A stretch of DNA of 64,000 nucleotides from Clostridium carboxidivorans P7 (GTDB taxonomy: Bacteria > Bacillota > Clostridia > Clostridiales > Clostridiaceae). Location of the stretch: contig NZ_CP011803.1 of assembly GCF_001038625.1 (NCBI RefSeq), forward strand, positions 1,736,001-1,800,000. Reading direction: 5' to 3'. The position numbers and the translations under genes are program-made. Every line of letters starts with the position of its first letter. Within the stretch, counting starts at the first letter, position 1. The notes beneath the pieces are model-generated. The model ran no database searches, was not told where the DNA came from, and saw nothing but the letters and a program-made list of their open reading frames with translations. Below are positions 52,134-61,579 of this stretch, one piece after another.

Positions 52134-52814
52134 ATGCTATTATACTTTTTACTATCTATAATACTCTTCTTACTAATAGTAGAAATAATTACTGTTTTTT
52201 TTAAACTTACAGGTTTGTCTGAAGAAAAGTCAAGATTTCAAGTTATATCTTTACTTACAGGATCCGGATTTACAACAAAAGAAGCTGAACTCATAACCCA
52301 ACATCCAACTAGAAGAAGATTAGCACAAATACTTATGATTTTAGGATATGTAGGCTTTCTTACTGGTATATCTTTTTTAGTAGATATAATTAAACATTCT
52401 ATGTCTATAAAAAATCTTCCCATACTGATAATATTTTTCATATTTATGTGGTTAATTTTAAGAGAAAAACTACTTATAGGCTATTTGGACAACCTTATAG
52501 AAAAAATAATATTAAAAAAATATTCAAAATATAAATCTCCAACTAAAATGTACAAGCTTGTTACTAGAGCTAAAGGTTATGGTGTATATAACATTGTCAT
52601 AGATGAAAATAGCGGATTAGTTGGTGTTGCATTAAAAGATTCTAATTTAAAACCCAGAAATATGATAATTTTAAATATAGATAAAGGTAATCAATTTATA
52701 GGTTTTCCTAAGAGAGATTATGTACTAGAAAAAGGAGATAATATTTTATTATATGGTAAAGTAGAAGAAATTCTAAAAACATTTCATTTAAACAAACCTC
52801 CAAAAAAACATTAA
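52134..52814 (+). CDS. TrkA-C domain membrane protein
   Basis: A 226-residue protein. The N-terminal half has three hydrophobic segments (LLYFLLSIILFLLIVEIITVFF, ILMILGYVGFLTGISFLV, LPILIIFFIFMWLIL), and residues 140-215 are a TrkA-C (RCK_C) domain: LVTRAKGYGVYNIVIDENSGLVGVALKD, YVLEKGDNILLYGK. It might regulate an ion channel or transporter; RCK_C domains bind c-di-AMP in some K+ transporters. GGCAGGTCAC precedes the ATG. Confidence 0.8.
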   Translation: MLLYFLLSIILFLLIVEIITVFFKLTGLSEEKSRFQVISLLTGSGFTTKEAELITQHPTRRRLAQILMILGYVGFLTGISFLVDIIKHSMSIKNLPILIIFFIFMWLILREKLLIGYLDNLIEKIILKKYSKYKSPTKMYKLVTRAKGYGVYNIVIDENSGLVGVALKDSNLKPRNMIILNIDKGNQFIGFPKRDYVLEKGDNILLYGKVEEILKTFHLNKPPKKH

Positions 52815-52825
52815 ATTCTTAAACA

Positions 52826-52861
52826 AAAGGACAAATCATATTATAACTTGATTTGTCCTTT
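52826..52861. terminator. Bidirectional terminator between TrkA-C and GH113-like genes
   Basis: AAAGGACAAATCA (52826-52838) pairs with TGATTTGTCCTTT (52849-52861), perfect 13 bp. Confidence 0.88.
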
Positions 52862-52869
52862 CCATAATA

Positions 52870-53982
52870 TTATTTTTTACTGTCTTGATACCAATTGTTA
52901 ATAACTTTTGTACTTTCTTCGCTAGGATAATATCTTTTATCTGTACTATTTTCTCCTATTGCAAATATGGAAAATCCTAAGAACCAGGATTCTTTTTCAA
53001 ATGCTCTTCTATAGCCTTCAAAGCAATTAGCTTGCTCTACATTATTGGTTATATCATTTTGATATGGATTCCATGGATGTACAGAAGCATCATTAGTTTT
53101 TGGAAATCCTAATTCTCCAAAGAAAATAGGTTTATTCCACTTATCATGGAAGTTTTTTATTTCTTGCTTTATATTCTGCTTTCTATCATATATTTGTGTA
53201 CTCTCTATAGCACTAAATATATTTTCTGCAGTATTAGTACTGCTATTTGTAAGTTCAAAGTAAGCTGCAATAGAAATAAAATCCAGCTTTGAAAACATTT
53301 TATTATTTAATTTGTTTTCATAAGCAGTAATTGTATCTGGCTTCCACTTAGCTGTATACCACCAACCCATTCTATAAGTTACTAATCCTTTATAATATTT
53401 TCTAACATAATCTATAGTGTCACACCAATAACCTTCTGCAAATTCCATATTTACAAAGCTTGAACCTATATTTAATGCATCTACATGATATGGTACTGCA
53501 ATGTCATCAATTAAAGTTTTTAATACCTTACTTTTCCAATTCCAAAAAAAAGTATTTAAATCATTAGGCTTCCAAGCCGTTTCATATTTACTTCCATTAT
53601 CTATCCATGGATAAGGTTCTAATATTATGTTTATCTTCTTTCCTTTTAGTTTCTTTATCAAATTTTTTGCCTTCTCTTCACTAGCTTTATCCACTGTCAT
53701 ATCACTAGATGACAAATCTTTTATGTTTACAACAACAGGAACATTTAAAGTATTTAACTTAAATTTATCTACATCACTTACAGCCTCATCTATTTTATAA
53801 TCTGTAGCTAGATTACCTGATTTAATTTTTGTTTCAAATTTTTCATTTAGCGTTTTTCCCTCAATTTTATTTATATTTTTGTTAACTAATCCTCTGGAAT
53901 CTGGATTAGTCATAATAACATGAAATGCAACACCAATTATAATTATTATTACCAATAATATTATGATTTTTTTCTTATTCAT
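52870..53982 (-). CDS. Membrane-anchored GH113-like glycoside hydrolase
   Basis: About 370 residues. An N-terminal hydrophobic helix (IIILLVIIIIIGVAFHVIM) works as a signal anchor. The rest is a TIM-barrel like GH113 beta-mannanases: INIILEPYPWIDNGSKYETAW, VDALNIGSSFVNMEF, WWYTAKW, KLDFISIAAYFELT, PIFFGELGFPKTNDASVHPWNPY. The GELG glutamate is a probable catalytic residue. It likely acts on an extracellular polysaccharide. GGAGGTAAAA precedes ATG 53982. Confidence 0.78.
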   Translation of the reverse strand: MNKKKIIILLVIIIIIGVAFHVIMTNPDSRGLVNKNINKIEGKTLNEKFETKIKSGNLATDYKIDEAVSDVDKFKLNTLNVPVVVNIKDLSSSDMTVDKASEEKAKNLIKKLKGKKINIILEPYPWIDNGSKYETAWKPNDLNTFFWNWKSKVLKTLIDDIAVPYHVDALNIGSSFVNMEFAEGYWCDTIDYVRKYYKGLVTYRMGWWYTAKWKPDTITAYENKLNNKMFSKLDFISIAAYFELTNSSTNTAENIFSAIESTQIYDRKQNIKQEIKNFHDKWNKPIFFGELGFPKTNDASVHPWNPYQNDITNNVEQANCFEGYRRAFEKESWFLGFSIFAIGENSTDKRYYPSEESTKVINNWYQDSKK

Positions 53983-54037
53983 TTTTACCTCCATTTGTTA
54001 GATAATTTTTCTTATGTTAATTGAAACTTTGTTTAAA

Positions 54038-55378
54038 CTAAGTGTAATGTTTGCAAAAGAAATACTTTTGTTTTGATTTAAATTTTAAAAACAGTAAATT
54101 AAAAATAGGCAAGATATATAAATAAAATAAATATGGTGTACATGAAGCATCTGCTCCTAAATTCACTATTGGAAGAAGTAATGCAATATTCCATGGTATT
54201 AAAGCACAAATAATTATTGCTGTATTTTCCAAATCAACAGCTAAAGCTTCATTATTCATTTTATTTTTTTCATAAGCTTTTTTATTCAACATATGCGTTA
54301 ATATAACTGCAATAGCTTGGCTACATCCAAATGCTGAAGAGAGTATTCCTGTGATAACCATATTTCTAAAAAGCTTATATCTTGAATTTGCCTTATAAGT
54401 TATATTTTCAATGATATTCAACATTCCAGTTTCTTCAAAAATACCAGAAAAAGCAGAAGATATAAATACCACTAAAGATGTTTTTAACATTGAGATAACT
54501 CCCCCACCTTTTATTATTGAATAAAGAGGATTAGTCTTATCCATACTGTATCCTAAAATTATATATTTCATTGAATTTACAATAGTATTATGCTGTACAA
54601 TAACACTCAATAAAAAAGCTGTAATTATACTAATAAGCATTGAAACTTTTACATTCACTTTAAATAAGGAAAAAATAATGATTACTAAAGCAGGCAGTAA
54701 AACAACTATATTTACACTAAATGCTTTTAATATTTCATCATTTATAGCACTGCTGGATTTATGTAAAGGGAATATTTGTGATATCACAGCATAAAAAATA
54801 ACAGAAATAAAAAAAGGTACTATACAGCTCTTAAACATATTTTTTATATTATCATAGATATCTGTTTCTGTAATATAGGCAACAAGGCTTGCACTAGAAG
54901 ACATAGGAGAACATCTATCTCCAAAATAAGCACCTGCTATAATAGCTCCTGATGTTGCTGCAATATTAACCCCGCCACTTCTTGCAATAACTATAAGTGC
55001 TATCCCCACAGTACCTACAGTGCCAAAAGATGTTCCTATAAGTAATGATACAAAACTACTAATTAAAAATGCACATAAAATAAAAATATTAGGTCTTAAT
55101 AATTTTATTTCATAATAAACTATTGCAGACACAGTGCCTGAAGCCATCCATACTGCTGTAATAGCCCCAATAAGCACAAATATTTTTATAACTAAAACAG
55201 ATTTTTTTCCTCCTTTATAAGCCATTATTAGAACAGCCTTAACAGGGTAACCCCTTTTTACTGCTGCTGCAAAAAACAGTATTAAACCTATAATTAAAGG
55301 ATATGCAACAAATATTCCTTTGTAAACACTTAAAATCAACAGTAAAAATGTAACAATAAAACATATAATCAAATCCAC
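54038..55378 (-). CDS. NhaC family Na+/H+ antiporter
   Basis: A 446-residue membrane protein with about 11 segments. SFGTVGTVGIALIVIARSGGVNIAATSGAIIAGAYFGDRCSPMSSSASLVAYITETD is the NhaC/YuiF signature (GDRCSPMSSS). Could exchange Na+, or malate/lactate as in MleN-type proteins. GAGGTGG six bases before GTG 55378 sets the start; the GTG at 55387 is inside it. Follows the DUF441 gene by 13 bases in one operon. Confidence 0.9.
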   Translation of the reverse strand: MDLIICFIVTFLLLILSVYKGIFVAYPLIIGLILFFAAAVKRGYPVKAVLIMAYKGGKKSVLVIKIFVLIGAITAVWMASGTVSAIVYYEIKLLRPNIFILCAFLISSFVSLLIGTSFGTVGTVGIALIVIARSGGVNIAATSGAIIAGAYFGDRCSPMSSSASLVAYITETDIYDNIKNMFKSCIVPFFISVIFYAVISQIFPLHKSSSAINDEILKAFSVNIVVLLPALVIIIFSLFKVNVKVSMLISIITAFLLSVIVQHNTIVNSMKYIILGYSMDKTNPLYSIIKGGGVISMLKTSLVVFISSAFSGIFEETGMLNIIENITYKANSRYKLFRNMVITGILSSAFGCSQAIAVILTHMLNKKAYEKNKMNNEALAVDLENTAIIICALIPWNIALLLPIVNLGADASCTPYLFYLYILPIFNLLFLKFKSKQKYFFCKHYT

Positions 55379-55391
55379 GATAACCACCTCA

Positions 55392-55847
55392 TTATTTGTG
55401 TATTAATTTTGCAATTACTGCAAGCATTCCTGATGTAATCAGTGGTCCTACTGGAACTCCACCCAAAAAAGCTGCTGCTGCTACTGATCCTAAAATCATT
55501 GCAGGCATAATATCTCCATGTCCTTGTACAGTAAGATAGTTTAAACCAAGGCCACTTAAATAGGTAGTTAAAAAGGATAAGATTAATGCAATTATACCTA
55601 TCCATGATGTAAATACACTTTTTACATTATTGGATGTAACGGTTCCCTTAGCAATGGGAATTAATATAGCAGCTATAAGTAATATCAATCCTATAGTTAC
55701 ACCATTCTTCTCTATAGATGGAAAAATATATTCTTCCATATTTAAAAGTTTAATCATTAAAAGAATACAAGTAGCTATTGCTACAGAATTTGCTTTACCT
55801 ACTACTGACGCAATAAGTATTACAATTAACATAATATTTGATTCCAA
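55392..55847 (-). CDS. DUF441 family membrane protein
   Basis: A 151-residue protein with four transmembrane segments: NIMLIVILIASVVGKANSVAIATCILLMIKLL, GVTIGLILLIAAILIPIAKG, WIGIIALILSFLTTYLSGLGLN, GDIMPAMILGSVAAAAFLGGVPVGPLI. DUF441 (YtwI-like) function unknown, perhaps a subunit of, or assembly factor for, the antiporter beside it. Start is TTG 55847 with GGGGGATG. Confidence 0.88.
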   Translation of the reverse strand: MESNIMLIVILIASVVGKANSVAIATCILLMIKLLNMEEYIFPSIEKNGVTIGLILLIAAILIPIAKGTVTSNNVKSVFTSWIGIIALILSFLTTYLSGLGLNYLTVQGHGDIMPAMILGSVAAAAFLGGVPVGPLITSGMLAVIAKLIHK

Positions 55848-56094
55848 AACAAATCATCCCCCGCTCAAATATAATTATTAAATATCTTTAATACAGAATA
55901 TATTCTTTTACATTTAAACTATTCACAATCCTGATTTAAATTATAATTTAAGTTTGACCATTTTACCATAGATAGGCATAATATATATTATACTCCTCCA
56001 TAAATCAATATGTAATATATAAATCTAAGTTATATAGTTACCGCTAATTGTAAGCATTATTATAATTTATATTTCAATGAAAGGAATGTTGAAA

Positions 56095-57447
56095 ATGAAA
56101 TCTTGGGTACATGAATCAATATTTTATCATATATATCCATTAGGATTTTGTGAAGCTCCTATTTTAAATAATTCTGAAATTCAAATTGTAAATAGAATAG
56201 AGAAAATTAAACAGTGGATTCCACATATGAAATCTTTGGGTATAAATGCAGTTTATTTAGGTCCTGTTTTTGAATCTAATACTCATGGATATGATACAAC
56301 TGACTATTATAAAATTGATAAAAGACTAGGGAGTAACGAAGATTTTAAAAATCTTTGTAAATTACTACATGAAAATGGAATTAGAATAGTACTAGATGGA
56401 GTATTTAATCATGTAGGAAGAAATTTTTTTGCATTTAGAGACATCATAAAAAATAAACAAAACTCAAAATACTGCAATTGGTTTTCCAATATTAATTTTA
56501 GCTTAGAAAGTCCTTACAAAGATAATTTTTCATATGATACCTGGGAAGGACATTATGAACTAGTAAAACTAAATTTAAAAAATCCCGAAGTAAGAGAGCA
56601 TTTATTTAAGGCTATATCCTATTGGATAGAAACTTTTAATATTGATGGTTTAAGGTTAGATGCTGCCAATTGCTTAGATATAAATTTTCTAAAAGACCTT
56701 TCATTTTATTGTAAAAGCAAAAAGGAAGATTTTTGGTTAATGGGTGAAGTAATACATGGTGATTATAATATATGGGCAAATGAAAATATGTTAGATTCTA
56801 TCACTAACTATGAATGTTATAAAGGTATTTATTCAAGTTTAAATGATAAAAATTATTTTGAAATAAATTATTCTCTTAATAGACAGTTTGGAGAACATGG
56901 AATATACAAAAATTTAAATCTTTATAATTTTATTGATAATCATGACGTAACTAGAATATCAAGTATATTAAATAATCCAAATCATATTTATCTTGCATAT
57001 ACTATGCTTTTTACAATGCCCGGAATACCTTCTATATACTATGGCAGTGAATATGGTATTAAAGGAAAAAAAGAAAAAAATTCTGATTTAGCTTTAAGGC
57101 CCAGCTTAAGTGAAATAACAAATGAAACATTGAATGAAGACATTTTTAATTTAATAGCTCAACTTTCTAAAATAAGAACTTCTTCTCCTTCATTAAAGTT
57201 TGGAATATATAAGGAAATTGTTATAAAAAATGAACAAATTGTCTTTGCTAGAATTCATAATAAAGAAACCATTTTAGTTGTATTAAACTTATCAGATAAG
57301 GAAATTAGCTCTTTTAAATTTAATATTCCTAATTATGGAACTTACTTAGTAGATCTTCTAGATAATAATAAGGAATACACTTTAATAAATGGAACAATAA
57401 CTTTAAATCTTGAACCTTACTGTAAAAAAATATTAAAAGTTTGCTAA
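56095..57447 (+). CDS. GH13 alpha-amylase family enzyme
   Basis: A 450-residue glucan enzyme of the alpha-amylase/neopullulanase/trehalose-related type: WVHESIFYHIYPLGF at the N-terminus, VLDGVFNHVG (I), GLRLDAANCLD (II, nucleophile Asp), LMGEVIHGD (III, acid/base Glu) and FIDNHDVTRI (IV, Asp). No signal peptide, so it is cytoplasmic and acts on malto-oligosaccharides or glycogen. GAAAGGAAT sets ATG 56095; the ATG at 56077 is in that site. It stands alone. Confidence 0.93.
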   Translation: MKSWVHESIFYHIYPLGFCEAPILNNSEIQIVNRIEKIKQWIPHMKSLGINAVYLGPVFESNTHGYDTTDYYKIDKRLGSNEDFKNLCKLLHENGIRIVLDGVFNHVGRNFFAFRDIIKNKQNSKYCNWFSNINFSLESPYKDNFSYDTWEGHYELVKLNLKNPEVREHLFKAISYWIETFNIDGLRLDAANCLDINFLKDLSFYCKSKKEDFWLMGEVIHGDYNIWANENMLDSITNYECYKGIYSSLNDKNYFEINYSLNRQFGEHGIYKNLNLYNFIDNHDVTRISSILNNPNHIYLAYTMLFTMPGIPSIYYGSEYGIKGKKEKNSDLALRPSLSEITNETLNEDIFNLIAQLSKIRTSSPSLKFGIYKEIVIKNEQIVFARIHNKETILVVLNLSDKEISSFKFNIPNYGTYLVDLLDNNKEYTLINGTITLNLEPYCKKILKVC

Positions 57448-57461
57448 AAGCTTTTTTTCCA

Positions 57462-57539
57462 GATGAAAATTGATAGTCAAATAAATATACATCCAAATTT
57501 TATAATTTATTTTTCAATATAATACTATCAATCTTCATC
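57462..57539. repeat. 16-bp inverted repeat after the GH13 gene
   Basis: GATGAAAATTGATAGT (57462-57477) pairs with ACTATCAATCTTCATC (57524-57539), one mismatch, 46-bp loop. No clear U-tract; it may close the transcript of the GH13 gene or bind a protein. Confidence 0.5.
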
Positions 57540-57566
57540 ATATTACTACCAATTATCACTTGTTAT

Positions 57567-57604
57567 AAATTTCAAAGACATGTTATATTCTATCTTTGAA
57601 ATTT
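57567..57604. terminator. Hairpin over the TPR gene stop
   Basis: AAATTTCAAAGA (57567-57578) pairs with TCTTTGAAATTT (57593-57604); the TPR stop codon at 57583 is in the loop. The U-tract is weak. Confidence 0.5.
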
Positions 57605-58356
57605 AGCATAATACATTTTTTATTTTCACCACATATAATACTACACATATTTTTTTCTGCACATATTAACGATATGTTATAATATATTTCTGAACTATTA
57701 GGATTTAATTTTATAACCTTTATATAATCCTCAATGGCTTCTTTATATTTTCCTATTAAATAAAATGCTGTTCCTCTATTGTTATAAGCATCTTCATATT
57801 TACTATCTATTTCAATTGCTTTAGTATAATCTTCAACTGCTTTATTGTATTTTCCAGTATTATAATATATAATTCCTCTATTAAAATAAGCTTCTTTATC
57901 CTCAGGATTTAAAACAATTGTTTTATAAAAATCTTTTATTGCTTTATGATATTTATTTTGAGCTTTATATGTTAACCCCCTATTAAAATAAGCATTATAA
58001 TTTTCATGATCTAATTCTATTACTTTAGTATAGCTATCTAAAGCTTTTTCATATTCTCTATTTTCGTAATAAGCAACTGCCATATTGTTATAGGCATCTT
58101 TGTCCTTAGGATTTAATTCTATTACCCTTATAAAATCCTTTATTGCTTTAGAATATTCTTTTAAACTTCTAAATACCTCCCCTCTATTAAAATAGGCATC
58201 TATATATTTAGAATTCATATTTATTGCCATTGTGTAAAATTTAATTTTTTCATCATGGTAAATTGAATAATATGCTTTACAATAAAATTTTTCTGCCATC
58301 TTCTTTTTATCTTCCAATGTTTTTAATTCAATGGGTTTATTATTAATTATAAACAT
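57583..58356 (-). CDS. Tetratricopeptide repeat protein
   Basis: A 257-residue protein of about six TPR units from residue 30 to 220, each with the AYFNRGxxYxxxxxYxxAIxDYxKxIxLNPxx pattern (YIDAYFNRGEVFRSLKEYS, AYNNMAVAYYENREYEKAL and others). It is a protein-binding scaffold; partner unknown. The C-terminus has four cysteines (CAEKNMCSIICGENKKC), unusual for a TPR protein. The ATG 58356 follows AAAGGAG with almost no spacing, so a non-ATG start just downstream is possible. Divergent hairpin 58382-58433 upstream. Confidence 0.9.
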   Translation of the reverse strand: MFIINNKPIELKTLEDKKKMAEKFYCKAYYSIYHDEKIKFYTMAINMNSKYIDAYFNRGEVFRSLKEYSKAIKDFIRVIELNPKDKDAYNNMAVAYYENREYEKALDSYTKVIELDHENYNAYFNRGLTYKAQNKYHKAIKDFYKTIVLNPEDKEAYFNRGIIYYNTGKYNKAVEDYTKAIEIDSKYEDAYNNRGTAFYLIGKYKEAIEDYIKVIKLNPNSSEIYYNISLICAEKNMCSIICGENKKCIMLNFKDRI

Positions 58357-58381
58357 CTCCTTTAAAACATCCTATTCTACT

Positions 58382-58433
58382 ATTATATGATATATCTAAA
58401 AATTGTTACCACTTTTTAGATATATCATATAAT
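58382..58433. repeat. Perfect 21-bp hairpin between TPR and DUF1540 genes
   Basis: ATTATATGATATATCTAAAAA-type arm at 58382-58402 pairs perfectly with 58413-58433, loop 10 bases (TTGTTACCAC). It is 26 bases upstream of the TPR start and 157 bases upstream of DUF1540. It may be an operator or a leader hairpin. Confidence 0.6.
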
Positions 58434-58589
58434 TCGTAACACTAATAATTCTAAGCTTTATATACAAATAACAACTATTTATTTCATTGAAAAGTTATTT
58501 AATTCAATAAAAATTTGTATTAGTATTAAATAATTTATCTTATTTTGGGTTAAACTTCTTAATATATCAAGCAAGAAGGGAGATATATT

Positions 58590-58910
58590 ATGTCAAGAAT
58601 TAATTGTGATGTTATAAATTGTTCACACAATAATGAAAGAGTTTGTTATGCTAATGTTGTAACCGTTGGTGGAAAAAGTGCTCATAGTGATTCTGAAACC
58701 TGTTGTGCCTCTTTTTTAGATTCCATGGTTTATAGTCATCTTACAAATAACGTTAATGATCCTCAACATAGCTGCAACTCAATCACTTGTAATGTAGTCA
58801 CTTGTACTCATAATTCCAATAATGTATGTAATGCAGATTCTATAAAGGTTAATGGTGATAATGTTAATTTATATACAGAAACTAATTGTCTAACTTTTAA
58901 AAACGAATAA
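58590..58910 (+). CDS. DUF1540 tandem-domain protein
   Basis: A 106-residue cysteine-rich protein with two DUF1540 units: CDVINCSHNNERVCYANVVTVGG ... CCASF and CNSITCNVVTCTHNSNNVCNADSIKVNGD ... CLTF. The cysteine spacing suggests metal binding. Function unknown; common in spore-forming clostridia. AAGAAGGGAGAT precedes the ATG. It ends in a hairpin. Confidence 0.88.
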   Translation: MSRINCDVINCSHNNERVCYANVVTVGGKSAHSDSETCCASFLDSMVYSHLTNNVNDPQHSCNSITCNVVTCTHNSNNVCNADSIKVNGDNVNLYTETNCLTFKNE

Positions 58911-58918
58911 TTTATAGC

Positions 58919-58955
58919 AAAAGGATTCCTTAACCTTGCAATTAGGAATCCTTTA
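58919..58955 (+). terminator. Terminator of the DUF1540 gene
   Basis: AAAGGATTCCT (58920-58930) pairs with AGGAATCCTTT (58944-58954), followed by ATTTTTA. Confidence 0.85.
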
Positions 58956-58957
58956 TT

Positions 58958-59004
58958 TTTACTTAAAATATCTGTCTAATAAACCTTTAAAAGCTCTGCC
59001 ATGT
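58958..59004 (-). pseudogene. 3' remnant of a second reverse rubrerythrin gene
   Basis: These 47 bases are identical to 61036-61082 and on the minus strand encode [14 protein letters not shown] and the stop of the reverse rubrerythrin. No further homology continues past 59004. It marks the end of a former second copy; tandem reverse rubrerythrins are known in clostridia. The CWB2 gene lies between the two copies. Confidence 0.85.
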
Positions 59005-59072
59005 TTTGCGTAGGTATCAAGTTAGCCAGATATAAAATTAAGAGTACATTCCTATATTAAATGAAGCTCATA

Positions 59073-59111
59073 AAAAGCCCTCAGAAAGTTTGAAAATGCT
59101 TCTGAAGGCTT
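59073..59111 (-). terminator. Terminator of the CWB2 gene
   Basis: AAGCCTTCAGAA pairs with TTCTGAGGGCTT on the minus strand, one mismatch, followed by TTTAT. Confidence 0.75.
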
Positions 59112-59160
59112 CTTGTATCAAATTATATTTTAGTTGCTTAGAAGGGCAAATAAAACTGTT

Positions 59161-60732
59161 TTATTTACCTATAACTTTATCTGTCACAACTCCTGTTCCA
59201 CCGAAAATGTAGGACTTGTCCAATGTATTCTTGTTTATATATTGTGCCATAGCATCACTAACACTTTCTTTACTTACAAGCACTAAAGGTGTATTGTTTT
59301 TTGCTGCTAAGGCTGCTCCTGCTAAGGCATCTGGGTAATTTTCTCCTGAACTTATTGATATACTTTTGTATCCGTCACTTGGTGCAAAGTGTTTTATGAT
59401 TTCAAGAGCTGTAGCATACCTGTCTTGTCCAGCTAAACGTGTAACCGTAATTCCCATGCTCTTTAAGCTGTCTTCAACTGAACTTGATATTACTCCTGTT
59501 CCTCCTACAATTACTACATTCTTTATACCCCAATCTTTTAACGCTTTTAATGTATCATTTCTTAAACTATCTTTGCCTGAAAATAATATTGGCATAGTAT
59601 TCTTTGCTGAGAATGGTGCTATTGCTAATGCATCTGCAAATCCACCTTGTGATGAAATTGCTACTGTGTCAAATGACTTTGTTTTTCTGATCTCTTCTCC
59701 AACTTTTACAGCTGTATCAAATATGTCTGTACCACATATTCTCACTACATTGCATTTCTTACTTAGCTCATCTTCTACACCTTGCGATATCGAAGTCTTA
59801 TTTCCTAACATATAAACTGTTTTTGCTTTAAGCCTTGTTATTTCATTACTAATATCACTGTTAAGCTTATCTGATGGTGTTGTTAACACTGGTGCATCTT
59901 TTAAATAAGCATAACTTGATCCAACTAATGCGTCAGGATAATTGTTTCCATCAGCCAGTATTACATTATCTGATTGAGTCCAACCACTTTGGCTTATAGC
60001 TACAGCTGTTTTATATCTATCTGCTCCAGCTAATCTTGCTACATTGTTTGCCTTAATTTTAGTATTTTCAGTTGTAACAGTACTTGAATCTCCTCCAACA
60101 TTTACACATATAATATTTAATGGACTTGGACTTACTGCTCCACAATCATGCAAAACAAACAGATATTTACCAGGTTTATTTATTTTTACAGATGTACCAG
60201 ATGCAAATAACCAATGTCCAGCAGGCATAGTGTCATAAGTTTTTGATGTATCCATTGTTGATAGATTACCATTTAAAGTCCAATACTTAGGGATGAATGT
60301 AGCCTGTGTGGCATCATCGCCTTTCCAAAAATACATAAATGCTGTCATTGGCTTTTTTGCAGTTATAGTAGGCATGCTGCTTGCATAATATACAGGAACT
60401 CCATCCCAATACTTATTTAGATCTTTTACAATACTGCTGATTGAATGACTCTTGTCTTCATCATCAGTATATATAATTTTATCTATTATTCCGTCGTCAT
60501 CAAGATATGTCATAAGCTCCTTAGTATCCATTTTAACATTTGCTTGAGAGTCTATGTTTGTTAACTCCATTTGAGTTGTACCATACACTCCCAGTTCTGG
60601 CTTGAAAATATTTACTGCACTTGTTACACCTCCGTTAAATATTACCGTCTTTCCTGCTTTGGCAAATACTGGTGTACACATTACGCTTGCCACCAATGTT
60701 GTCGTAAGTAGAATTGATGCTAATTTTTTCAT
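59161..60732 (-). CDS. Secreted cell-wall-binding protein with three CWB2 repeats
   Basis: A 523-residue surface protein. Residues 1-24 are a signal peptide ending in VFAKAG. A beta-rich N-terminal domain of about 200 residues (VYGTTQMELTNIDSQ, HWLFASGTSVKINKPGKYLFVLHDCGA) is of unknown function. From residue 234 come three CWB2 repeats with N-termini RLAGADRYKTAVAISQSGW, RICGTDIFDTAVKVG and RLAGQDRYATALEIIKHF, which bind anionic wall polymers and hold proteins on the surface. GAGGGGGAC precedes the ATG. It sits between two copies of the reverse rubrerythrin end (58958-59004 and 61036-61082), a sign of insertion or unequal exchange. Confidence 0.93.
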   Translation of the reverse strand: MKKLASILLTTTLVASVMCTPVFAKAGKTVIFNGGVTSAVNIFKPELGVYGTTQMELTNIDSQANVKMDTKELMTYLDDDGIIDKIIYTDDEDKSHSISSIVKDLNKYWDGVPVYYASSMPTITAKKPMTAFMYFWKGDDATQATFIPKYWTLNGNLSTMDTSKTYDTMPAGHWLFASGTSVKINKPGKYLFVLHDCGAVSPSPLNIICVNVGGDSSTVTTENTKIKANNVARLAGADRYKTAVAISQSGWTQSDNVILADGNNYPDALVGSSYAYLKDAPVLTTPSDKLNSDISNEITRLKAKTVYMLGNKTSISQGVEDELSKKCNVVRICGTDIFDTAVKVGEEIRKTKSFDTVAISSQGGFADALAIAPFSAKNTMPILFSGKDSLRNDTLKALKDWGIKNVVIVGGTGVISSSVEDSLKSMGITVTRLAGQDRYATALEIIKHFAPSDGYKSISISSGENYPDALAGAALAAKNNTPLVLVSKESVSDAMAQYINKNTLDKSYIFGGTGVVTDKVIGK

Positions 60733-60986
60733 TGTTTTTTGTCCCCCTCGTTTAACTATTATTTATTATACGTCACTTACCATCATTGGCAACTGGCGTT
60801 AATATATAAAAACGTTTTCTTTCCATTTTATCACAATTTAAGTACTAATTCAACAAAATAACTTATAAAATAACAAAATATTCCTAAAATGTACAAAAGA
60901 TATAGCCAACCATATAACAGTAATTATAGGTACGCTAAAATCATTAATCATAGGTTTAACCACGAAGTATGTCACTTTCAAATAAA
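60733..60986. other. Intergenic region upstream of CWB2 gene
   Basis: About 250 bases 5' of the CWB2 gene hold no gene I can support. There is no strong -35/-10 pair on the minus strand; the region is plain A+T-rich with CATTGGCAACTGGCGTTAA near 60782-60800. The rubrerythrin terminator follows at 60987. Confidence 0.5.
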
Positions 60987-61017
60987 ACCCCTTGAAAACA
61001 CTAGGTTATCAAGGAGT
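60987..61017 (-). terminator. Terminator of the reverse rubrerythrin gene
   Basis: ACTCCTTGA pairs with TCAAGGGGT on the minus strand, followed by TTTATTTG. Confidence 0.75.
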
Positions 61018-61036
61018 TCTGCCTATCATTATTTAT

Positions 61037-61579
61037 TTACTTAAAATATCTGTCTAATAAACCTTTAAAAGCTCTGCCATGTCTAGCTTCATCTTTGCAC
61101 ATTTCATGAACTGTATCATGAATAGCATCTAAATTTTTTTCCTTTGCAAGACTTGCAAGTTTTTTCTTTCCATCACAAGCTCCGTATTCAGCTTCAACTC
61201 TTGCCTTTAAATTTTCTTTGGTATTAGGCTTTACTACTTCTCCTAAAAGTTCTGCAAATTTTGATGCATGTTCTGCTTCTTCAAAGGCTATTCTTTTATA
61301 TGCTTCACCAATTTCAGGAAGTCCCTCTCTATCTGCCTGCCTTGACATAGCAAGATACATACCTACTTCTGTGCATTCTCCTAAAAAATTTGCTCTTAAC
61401 CCTTCTACTATTTCATTATCAACCTCTGATGCTACACCAATTCTATGTTCATCTGCCCAAGATAGGTTTTCGCTTAACTCTTTAAACTTACTTGCATCAG
61501 CTTTACATATGGGACATACTTCTGGTGGTTCATTTCCTTCATGGACATATCCACAAACTGTACAAACAAACTTTTTCAT
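61037..61579 (-). CDS. Reverse rubrerythrin (rubredoxin-first)
   Basis: A 180-residue peroxide-scavenging protein with rubredoxin N-terminal ([23 protein letters not shown]; ligands C6, C9, C22, C25) and ferritin-like diiron bundle ([57 protein letters not shown]). In Clostridium acetobutylicum such proteins are PerR-controlled and take electrons through NADH:rubredoxin oxidoreductase to reduce H2O2 and O2. AGGAGAATT precedes the ATG. A shared 39-bp element lies about 180 bp upstream (61762-61799). Confidence 0.94.
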   Translation of the reverse strand: MKKFVCTVCGYVHEGNEPPEVCPICKADASKFKELSENLSWADEHRIGVASEVDNEIVEGLRANFLGECTEVGMYLAMSRQADREGLPEIGEAYKRIAFEEAEHASKFAELLGEVVKPNTKENLKARVEAEYGACDGKKKLASLAKEKNLDAIHDTVHEMCKDEARHGRAFKGLLDRYFK

